Assembly: GCF_009451885.1 (NCBI RefSeq)
Contig: NZ_WIAO01000040.1
Location: forward strand, 1-41,806
Source of the DNA: Glycomyces albidus
Lineage (GTDB): Bacteria > Actinomycetota > Actinomycetes > Mycobacteriales > Micromonosporaceae
Reading direction: 5' to 3'
Length of the DNA stretch: 41,806 nt
In this document: positions 16,524-22,543 of the stretch, piece after piece
Layout: the number at the start of each line of letters is the position of its first letter
Numbering within the stretch: position 1 is the stretch's first letter
Position numbers and translations under genes: made by a program
Notes under the pieces: generated by a model
The model's database searches: none
Told to the model about the DNA's origin: nothing
Seen by the model: the letters and a program-made list of their open reading frames with translations, nothing else

Positions 16524-16883
16524 ATGACCGACACCCTCATCGGGCCTGAGCTGCGAGAGCAGGCCTGCCAGACCGGCAGCGACCTCCCCTGCCGCGAGTA
16601 CGACGCGGACCTGTGGTTCTCGGAGCAGCCCACCGAGCTGGAGTTCGCCAAGTCCCTGTGCGCCGACTGCCCGGTGCGCCTCGAATGCCTGACCGGCGCC
16701 CTCGAGCGCCACGAGCCCTGGGGCGTCTGGGGCGGCGAGATCTTCGAGAAGGGGAACGTCGTGGCCCGCAAGCGGCCCCGCGGCCGCCCCCGGAAGGACG
16801 CCGCGCTCATCGAGCAGGCCGCGCAGGCGGAGCTCGCCGCGCGCACCAAGGAACTCGCGCTCGCGGGGGTGGCGGTGTCATGA
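16524..16883 (+). CDS. whiB7: WhiB7-type iron-sulfur redox-sensing transcription factor
   Basis: 119 residues. Four cysteines (C23, C46, C49, C55) bind a [4Fe-4S] cluster, followed by the GVWGG turn at 67-71 that contacts sigma factor region 4 and an AT-hook RGRPRK at 86-91. This AT-hook separates WhiB7 from other WhiB proteins. It activates intrinsic antibiotic resistance genes and itself. The start at 16524 has GAGGAG 9-10 nt upstream; the frame is open to 16452 without better context. The location beside uvrD2 and the ABC1 kinase matches mycobacterial whiB7. Expression is probably controlled by the promoter at 15878 and the attenuator at 16352. Confidence 0.93.
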   Translation: MTDTLIGPELREQACQTGSDLPCREYDADLWFSEQPTELEFAKSLCADCPVRLECLTGALERHEPWGVWGGEIFEKGNVVARKRPRGRPRKDAALIEQAAQAELAARTKELALAGVAVS

Positions 16884-17089
16884 CCGTCGACTATCTGAGC
16901 CGACACCTGAAGCGTGACGTCGGCGTGAAAGACCTCGGACCCTCCCTGACGGAGGAGGTCGAGGCGGTCCGGCCCCTGGCGCCGACGAGCCTGATGTTCG
17001 GACGACTCCGCATGCGGAGCCTCTGGACCGAAGCCGGTTACAAGCGAGTCGCGCTCAAGGGCGGGAAGCACCGCCGCCGCAGGCATTGA
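16880..17089 (+). CDS. Small basic protein coupled to whiB7
   Basis: 69 residues; the ATG overlaps the whiB7 stop (ATGA at 16880-16883). The N-terminal half is mixed charge (LSRHLKRDVGVKDLGPSL), the middle holds LMFGRLRMRSLW, and the tail is strongly basic, ending KHRRRRH. There is no membrane segment or cysteine. I do not recognise it. Coupling to whiB7 and a shared terminator at 17113 mean it should be induced together with WhiB7, so a role with WhiB7, the ribosome or nucleic acid is possible (inference). Confidence 0.6.
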   Translation: MTVDYLSRHLKRDVGVKDLGPSLTEEVEAVRPLAPTSLMFGRLRMRSLWTEAGYKRVALKGGKHRRRRH

Positions 17090-17112
17090 CCGCGCAGTAA
17101 CCGCGTTGGCTG

Positions 17113-17145
17113 AAAAGGCCCGCCCCTGAACGGGGCGGGCCTTTT
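17113..17145. terminator. Bidirectional terminator after the whiB7 operon
   Basis: AAAAGGCCCGCCCC pairs perfectly with GGGGCGGGCCTTTT around TGAAC. There is an A-tract on one side and TTTTCTGTT on the other, so it can stop both whiB7 transcription and minus-strand transcription from the ABC1 gene. Confidence 0.85.
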
Positions 17146-17159
17146 CTGTTGCCTTGCGG

Positions 17160-17236
17160 CTGAAGGTGAAACGGGTGCGTTGCGGAGCGTCTCCGCGAAT
17201 CGGACATCCGAAGCGCCCCCCGGATCAACGGTGCCA
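17160..17236. repeat. 77-bp direct repeat, copy 1
   Basis: Almost identical to 17263-17339 at an offset of exactly 103 bp (about seven differences). Each copy has two dyads: GCGGAG-CGT-CTCCGC (17182-17196 here) and TCGGA-CA-TCCGA (17200-17211), and ends in a run of Cs and GGATCAACG. It lies between two convergent operons. It may be a REP-like element or mRNA 3' structure. Confidence 0.8.
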
Positions 17237-17262
17237 GGGAGGTCTGACAGGGTTCGCTCGCA

Positions 17263-17339
17263 CTGAAGATGAAACGGGTGCGTTGCGGAGCGTCTCCGCG
17301 AATCGGACATCCGAACCACCCCCCGGATCAACGATGCCA
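17263..17339. repeat. 77-bp direct repeat, copy 2
   Basis: Second copy of the unit at 17160. The two dyads are perfectly conserved, while changes lie at the start, around the C-run and near the end. Conservation of the stems rather than the flanks suggests that the folded form matters. The 26-bp spacer between copies is unique. The rest of the 324-bp gap (17090-17413) holds only the terminator and the ABC1 3' flank. Confidence 0.8.
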
Positions 17340-17413
17340 CCAGGCTCCGACGATTTCTGCGGGCGCGGCTCGAGCCTCCGGGGCGGGGGCGGCCGTTTCG
17401 TTGCGGGCGCGGG

Positions 17414-18784
17414 TCAATCCTGCCGGTCGGGGTCGGTGCCTTCGGGGTCGGCGAAGCCGGGGAGCCATTCCTCGAGGATCGCGCGCCAGTTCGCGGTCGC
17501 GCCGAGCTGGCACAGTACGCCGATGGAGCCCATCGTGACGCGGTGGATGAGCAGGTACGCCGGCGGGAAGCTGAGCTGCTTGTTCAGCTTCGCGGCCTCC
17601 GAGCCCTGGCCCGTGAGGCGGGTGCTCTCCTTGCGCAGCCATTCGCGCGAGAACTGGAAATCCTCGCCCGCGATCGGCTCGAGCATCGGCAGGAGCAGGT
17701 CGAGCATCGCCTTCGCGTCGATGTCCAGCGCCGGCGGCACGAAGCCCTCACTGCGCAGGCCCGCGACGACGTCGTCGGCCCGGCCGTCGAGCGTCAGGCG
17801 CGTGAGCCGGCCGACCTGCACGGGCATCCCGCCGGGGAGCCGCGCGGCCGCGCCGAAGTCGTAGACGATGAGCCGGCCGTCGTCGCCGATCGCGAAGTTC
17901 CCCGGGTGCGGGTCGGCGTGCAGCAGCCCGGCCCGCTTGGGCGCCGAGAAGTGCAGGGTCGCCAGCCGCAGCCCGGCCGCGTCGCGCTCCTCCTGCGTGC
18001 CGTTCGCGATCACGTCGGCCAGGGGCCGCCCCGCGATCCACTCGGTGACGAGCACCTCGGGGCTGGCGTGGACGACCTGGGGCACCGCGATGAGCGGGTC
18101 GTCGACGAAGGCGTCCGCGAACTGCTGCTGCGTGGCCGCCTCCAGCTCGTAGTCGAGCTCCTCGAGCAGCCGCTCGCGCAGCTCAACGGTGATCTTCTTG
18201 ACATCGAAGTTCGGTTGCAGCACTTTGAACATCGGGGCGATGCGCGACAGGTGCCGCAGGTCGGAGCGGAGCGCGTCGCCGGCTCCCGGGTACTGGATCT
18301 TGACGGCGACGGTGCGCCCGTCCTTCCACACCGCGCGGTGCACCTGGCCGATGCTCGCGGCCGCGGCGGGAGCGTCGTCGAACTCGGCGAACCGCTCGCG
18401 CCAGTCCGCGCCCATCTGCCGCTCCAGCACGCCGTGGACGCTCGCCACCGGCAGCGGGGGAGCGGCGTTCTGCAGCTTCGTCAGCGCCTGCCGATACGGG
18501 GCGGCCAGATGCTCGGGCAGTGCCGCCTCGAAGATCGACAGGGCCTGGCCCAGCTTCATCGCACCGCCCTTGAGCTGCCCGAGCACGCTGAAGACGTGCT
18601 CGGCGGTGCGCCGCTGCGCCTGCTCGCTGAGGATCTCGTCGGCCAGGCCGGTCACGCGCTTGCCGAGGCCCACGGTCGCCCGCCCCGCCAGCCCCAGAGG
18701 CAGCGAGGCGAGCTTCATCCCCCGGACGAACGCCCGGCGGGGGAGGTCGTCACCCGATTGGGCCGATCCATGCCTGTCGCTCAC
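17414..18784 (-). CDS. ABC1/UbiB-family atypical protein kinase
   Basis: About 456 residues from the GTG at 18784 (VSDRHGSAQSG); the frame is open to 18877. It shows the UbiB family marks: KLGQ in GGAMKLGQALS, an Ala-rich loop AAAASIGQVHRA in place of a glycine loop, VAVKIQYPG with the catalytic Lys, HADPHPGNF and VYDFGAA. These enzymes act as ATPases linked to isoprenoid lipids or stress; quinone is the usual partner. The orthologous position beside whiB7 in M. tuberculosis is an ABC1 protein tied to drug tolerance. The start is uncertain as there is no good ribosome site. Confidence 0.85.
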   Translation of the reverse strand: MSDRHGSAQSGDDLPRRAFVRGMKLASLPLGLAGRATVGLGKRVTGLADEILSEQAQRRTAEHVFSVLGQLKGGAMKLGQALSIFEAALPEHLAAPYRQALTKLQNAAPPLPVASVHGVLERQMGADWRERFAEFDDAPAAAASIGQVHRAVWKDGRTVAVKIQYPGAGDALRSDLRHLSRIAPMFKVLQPNFDVKKITVELRERLLEELDYELEAATQQQFADAFVDDPLIAVPQVVHASPEVLVTEWIAGRPLADVIANGTQEERDAAGLRLATLHFSAPKRAGLLHADPHPGNFAIGDDGRLIVYDFGAAARLPGGMPVQVGRLTRLTLDGRADDVVAGLRSEGFVPPALDIDAKAMLDLLLPMLEPIAGEDFQFSREWLRKESTRLTGQGSEAAKLNKQLSFPPAYLLIHRVTMGSIGVLCQLGATANWRAILEEWLPGFADPEGTDPDRQD

Positions 18785-18974
18785 GTTCCCAATGCTCTCA
18801 CGGACCGGCCCGGTCGCGGAGTCTGAGCGCGCCGCATTCGCACCGGGACCGGACCGGCCGCGGTGCGTCACCCTCAAGGGTGAAGCGGCGCGGCGGGGCT
18901 TACAGGCGTGAAATCTGTGGCATTCTGAGGCCGAACGGTCGCACAGTGTGACCGCCGCTACACGGGGGGTTCGA

Positions 18975-19139
18975 GTGGCTCAGGCAACGGAGACTTACAA
19001 CGGCTACTGCGTCAAGTGCCGCGAGAAGCGCGACTTCGAGGGCCATGTGGTGGTCTCGGACTCGGGTCGCCGCATGGCCAAGGGGACGTGCCCGGTGTGC
19101 GGCACCAAGATGAACCGGATCCTCGGCAAGGCCGCATGA
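18975..19139 (+). CDS. DUF5679 small zinc-ribbon protein
   Basis: 54 residues starting VAQATETYNGYCVKC. Two CxxC pairs (CVKC and CPVC) form a zinc ribbon, with the conserved RRMAKGTCPVCGTKMNRILG segment. DUF5679 proteins are widespread in actinobacteria and their function is unknown; a ribosome or nucleic-acid role is often guessed. The GTG at 18975 is preceded by GGGGGG 5 nt upstream; an in-frame GTG at 18948 is the alternative. It is divergent from the ABC1 gene. Confidence 0.85.
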   Translation: MAQATETYNGYCVKCREKRDFEGHVVVSDSGRRMAKGTCPVCGTKMNRILGKAA

Positions 19140-19269
19140 TCGCTGACCGGAAGGTCCGCCCCTCGTCTGATCCCATCATCCGGGACATCGACGAGGGGAT
19201 TTTTCTGGCATAGCACACCGCATGCCGCAATCGAGACACGTGCGTTAGGCGATTGTCACCCCCGCGGAT

Positions 19270-19275
19270 TAGTGT
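19270..19275 (+). promoter_or_regulatory. -10 box for a leaderless YgjP-like mRNA
   Basis: TAGTGT followed by 6 nt and then the ATG at 19282. This is the same layout as at 8517 and 39728. Confidence 0.45.
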
Positions 19276-19281
19276 GCGTTC

Positions 19282-19812
19282 ATGGCGCGCAAAGTGCATC
19301 CCCCCGTTGAAGTGCGGCGCTCTCCCCGGCGCCGTGCCACCGTAGCGGCCTACGAAGAACGAGGCCGCGTGGTCGTCATGATCCCGGACGCCTTCTCCGA
19401 GAAAGAGGAGCGCGAGTGGATCGACCACATGCTCGCAAGGCTGCAGAAGCGCGAGGCCCGCGACGGCCGCGCCTCTGACACCGCCCTGCGGGACCGGGCC
19501 GTCAGGCTCGCCCGCCGCTACTACCCCGACCACCCCGAATGCGCCACGCCCAAGAGCGTGCGCTGGGTCGACAACCAGCACCGCCGCTGGGGCTCGTGCA
19601 CCCCCTCCGACGGCTCGATCCGGCTCTCGCGCCGGCTCACCATGATGCCGTCGTGGGTCATCGACTACGTCCTGCTCCACGAGCTCGCCCACCTGGTCCA
19701 CCACGACCACTCACGGCCGTTCTGGGACATGGTCGGCCGCTACAACAAAGCCGAACGCGCCCGCGGCTACCTCGAGGGCATCGCCGACGCCGAGGCCAGC
19801 GACCCCCGCTGA
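19282..19812 (+). CDS. YgjP-like (DUF45/M48-type) metallopeptidase
   Basis: 176 residues. The zinc motif HELAH is at 133-137 with a further His at 143 (HDHSRPFW), and the family signature WGSCTPSDGSIRLSRRL precedes it. Such WSS1/SprT-like proteins may cleave proteins attached to DNA; the substrate here is unknown. It is soluble, with a basic N-terminus. Transcription probably starts at the ATG. Reading on past the TGA, the same frame stays open and enters 15-bp repeats coding for five-residue units, so an ancestral form may have had a longer tail. Confidence 0.85.
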   Translation: MARKVHPPVEVRRSPRRRATVAAYEERGRVVVMIPDAFSEKEEREWIDHMLARLQKREARDGRASDTALRDRAVRLARRYYPDHPECATPKSVRWVDNQHRRWGSCTPSDGSIRLSRRLTMMPSWVIDYVLLHELAHLVHHDHSRPFWDMVGRYNKAERARGYLEGIADAEASDPR

Positions 19813-19929
19813 CTCGAGTGGCCTGACCCGAGTGGCGCTGACACCAGCGGCACAGACACGAGCGGCACTGGTACAGGACGCACTGGTAGAGGACGCATTG
19901 ACACGGGACGCACCGACGCGGGCGCCCGC
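19811..19929. repeat. Degenerate 15-bp tandem repeat, about eight copies
   Basis: Units such as GACCCGAGTGGCGCT, GACACCAGCGGCACA, GACACGAGCGGCACT, GGTACAGGACGCACT and GACACGGGACGCACC follow one another without gaps, starting at the stop codon of the YgjP-like gene. In the frame of that gene they encode (D-T-S-G-T)-like pentapeptides. It is a minisatellite or a decayed coding tail. Confidence 0.8.
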
Positions 19930-20158
19930 CGACCGGTCCGACCGCTGAGGCGGCCGGGCGAGCGGTCCTGCCCCACGGGGCGGCATCCGGCTTCAGCGCT
20001 GCTTCAGGTCCACCGAGGCAGAGTGGGTCACCGGGGGTGGTCTGAACGACACGCGCGGGTAGCTCCCGTCCGCGGAGGACCGGATCCCAGCTTCACCCTG
20101 CGTCGAGGACCGGATCCGGCCCGGATCCCGGCTTCAGCCCGCCAGCCACAGCGGGGCC
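19930..20158. other. Rest of the convergent intergenic region
   Basis: No gene is supported. It contains a direct repeat of GAGGACCGGATCC at about 20073 and 20105, each followed within a few bases by a CAGCTTCA or CGGCTTCA word, which also appears near 19988. No T-rich terminator is seen although two genes converge here. Confidence 0.4.
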
Positions 20159-21424
20159 CTACTTCTCGGGCCCGTCCTCGTCGTCGTCCTTCGGGTCGTT
20201 GACCGCGAGCTGGTCGAACATCGACAGGTCCAGGTCCTCCAGTGCCTCGGAGACCGTCGTGAACGACTCCGGGCGCTCCAGGTCGGCCGCGCTCGGCATC
20301 AGGTCCGGGTGCGCCCACACCGCCTCGCGCCCCTCGACCCCGCGCGCCTCGGTGAGCGAGCGCCACAGCCGCTCCGCCGCGCGCACTTTCGCCTGATCGA
20401 GCTGCAGACCGACCAGCGCCTCGAACGTCTGCTCCACCGGCCCGCCGGAGGCGCGGCGCCGCCGCGCGGACTCCAGGAGCCGGCCCATCGTCGGCAGCCG
20501 GTCGCCGACCGCGTCCGCCACCACCGTGTTGATCCACCCGGCGATGAGCGCCAAGGTCGTCGCGAGCCGCGCGAGCGCGGCCTTCTGCTGCTCGGTGTCC
20601 TCAGGCTTGAACACCTCGCTCAAGTCGAGCGTCGCCGCCGCCTCAGGATCGGTCGGGTCGATCTCCGACATGGCCTCCTCGATGGCGGCCTCGTCGATAC
20701 GGATCTCCCGCGCGTACGCCTCCAGCGCGCCGAGCAGGTGCGAGCGCAGCCACGGCGCGTGCGTGAACAGCCGGTGCGCCGCGGCCTCGCGCAGCGCGAC
20801 GAACAGCCGCACCTCCTCGACCGGGAGCTCGAGCCCCTCGGCCCAGGCGGCGATGTTCCCCGGCAGGAGCGCCGCGACGCCGGTGCGCCCCAGCGGCAGG
20901 CCCACCTCGGTGGAGGAGAGGACCTCCCCGGCGAGCTTCGCGAGGGCCTGGCCCATCTGGGCGCCGAACAGCGCCGAGCCGACCCCCTTCATGAGGTCGG
21001 CCATCGGGCCGAGCATCCCGGCCATCTCCTCGGGGACGAGCGTCTGCATCGCCTCGCCCATCTGCGCCGCGAGGGGTTCGGCGAGCTGCTTCCACGAGTC
21101 CTCGGTGCGCGCGATCCACTGCTTGCGCGTCCACGCGTCCGTCGCCGTGACCCCCGAAGGCCAGTTCACGACCGAGTCGAGCCACAGGTCGGCGAGGCGC
21201 ACCGCCTCGGCGACGTGCGCCTGGTCGGCCGGGCCGACGGTGTTCTCGGCCTCCAGCTCGGACTCGGCGAGCTGCCGGGCGAGCTGCCAGTTGACCGGGC
21301 CGGACGACAGCGACTGCGCCATCATCTGCTGCAGCTGCTGCATCATCTGCTGCACCCGCGGGTCGTTGGGGTCGGGCAGGTCGCCGCCCAGGTTGCCGAA
21401 GCCGAATGGAATGTCGGAGCCCAT
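20159..21424 (-). CDS. DUF2342 zinc-dependent metalloprotease-like protein
   Basis: 421 residues. It starts MGSDIPFGFGNLGGD at 21424; the frame is open to 21556, but the added part overlaps the next gene's promoter. The family region REAAAHRLFTHAPWL is present together with EEMAGMLGPMADLMKG and Gln/Met-rich N-terminal helices. It belongs to the actinobacterial DUF2342 family, often called a zinc-dependent metalloprotease or F420-associated protein; biochemical function is unproven. There is no HExxH. The acidic C-terminal tail (DDDEDGPEK) is typical. It is divergent from the PDZ protease gene, as in M. tuberculosis Rv3195/Rv3194c. Confidence 0.82.
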   Translation of the reverse strand: MGSDIPFGFGNLGGDLPDPNDPRVQQMMQQLQQMMAQSLSSGPVNWQLARQLAESELEAENTVGPADQAHVAEAVRLADLWLDSVVNWPSGVTATDAWTRKQWIARTEDSWKQLAEPLAAQMGEAMQTLVPEEMAGMLGPMADLMKGVGSALFGAQMGQALAKLAGEVLSSTEVGLPLGRTGVAALLPGNIAAWAEGLELPVEEVRLFVALREAAAHRLFTHAPWLRSHLLGALEAYAREIRIDEAAIEEAMSEIDPTDPEAAATLDLSEVFKPEDTEQQKAALARLATTLALIAGWINTVVADAVGDRLPTMGRLLESARRRRASGGPVEQTFEALVGLQLDQAKVRAAERLWRSLTEARGVEGREAVWAHPDLMPSAADLERPESFTTVSEALEDLDLSMFDQLAVNDPKDDDEDGPEK

Positions 21425-21523
21425 GCGCCAACCGTACGTCAGAGTAGGGGGAGCGGGCCACGGCTGGCCGATCTGAACGGCCCCCGTTCGCTGCGGGCCG
21501 AAAGCGCGCCTTGCGCTGCGATG

Positions 21524-21529
21524 TAGGCT
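21524..21529 (+). promoter_or_regulatory. -10 box for a leaderless PDZ protease mRNA
   Basis: TAGGCT followed by 7 nt and the ATG at 21537. There is no ribosome site before the gene, which supports a leaderless start. Confidence 0.45.
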
Positions 21530-21536
21530 TCCCCGC

Positions 21537-22508
21537 ATGCGAAGGCGTGGAATCACCGTCCTGTTGGGCGCCGTGCTGGTGGCGCTGCTGACATGGCAGG
21601 CGCTGGCGATGGACGTCGCCTACGTGGTGTTCAGCCCCGGCCCCACCGAGGACGTCCTCGGCTCCGAGGAGATCGACGGAGTCGAGCGCCCGATCATCAC
21701 CGCCGAGACCGAATACCCCTCCGAAGGGCAGCTCCGCCTCACCACCGTGCGCGTGAAGCAGTCCGTCACCCTGGCCGAGGCCCTCCGCTACTGGGTGTCC
21801 AATGAGTACGCGATCATCCCGCGCGACCTGGTCTACCCGCCCGGCGAGTCCGAGGAGGAGATCGCCGAGGAGCAGGAGGCCGACTGGGTCGAGTCCCAGT
21901 CGAACGCCGAGCAGGCCGCGCTGGCCTACCTCGGCGAGCCCGCTGTCATCTCCGTCGTCGCCGACTCCGCGGGCCTGCTCGCCGGCGACGTCGTCACCGC
22001 GGTCGACGGGACCGCCGTCACGTCCCTCACGGCCCTCGCCGATTACGCCGACAGCGAAACCACCGTCACCGTCACGCGCGCCGGCGCGCCCGTCGAGGTG
22101 CCCGGCGTGATCCTCGGCGAGGCCGATCTCCAGTCCGTCCACGACGACCCGTACGGCATCGAGATCGACACCGAGGCGCTCGACATCGGCGGCCCCTCCG
22201 CCGGCCTGATCTTCGCGCTCGGCATCGTCGACCGGGTCACCGAGGGCGATCTCACCGACGGGATGGTCGTCGCCGGCACCGGCGAGATCGATCCAGAAGG
22301 GAACGTCGGCGCGATCGGCGGCATCCAGCAGAAGGTCACCGCCTCCGTCGAACTCGGCGCCGACGTCTTCCTCTCTCCGGCTTCGAACTGTTCGGACGCC
22401 GTCACCGTCGCCCATGGCGACATGACTATTGTCAGAGTCGAGACGCTCGAAGACGCGGTCTCGGCGCTTGAGACCCTAGCGGCCGACGGGGCAGTCACGA
22501 CCTGCTGA
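21537..22508 (+). CDS. PDZ-containing Lon-type serine protease (YlbL family)
   Basis: 323 residues. One N-terminal membrane helix (about 5-27) anchors it outside the cytoplasm. A PDZ domain spans about 125-192 (AGLLAGDVVTAVDG), and a Lon-type Ser-Lys site is formed by Ser221 (GGPSAGLIFALG) and Lys266 (GGIQQK). It would degrade or process exported proteins. The membrane-facing UPF0182 gene follows 35 nt later in the same direction, so the pair may be cotranscribed. The M. tuberculosis counterpart is adjacent to the same partners. Confidence 0.9.
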   Translation: MRRRGITVLLGAVLVALLTWQALAMDVAYVVFSPGPTEDVLGSEEIDGVERPIITAETEYPSEGQLRLTTVRVKQSVTLAEALRYWVSNEYAIIPRDLVYPPGESEEEIAEEQEADWVESQSNAEQAALAYLGEPAVISVVADSAGLLAGDVVTAVDGTAVTSLTALADYADSETTVTVTRAGAPVEVPGVILGEADLQSVHDDPYGIEIDTEALDIGGPSAGLIFALGIVDRVTEGDLTDGMVVAGTGEIDPEGNVGAIGGIQQKVTASVELGADVFLSPASNCSDAVTVAHGDMTIVRVETLEDAVSALETLAADGAVTTC

Positions 22509-22543
22509 CCCGACCGCGCCGCGACACCTAAGGAGTTGCTTCA

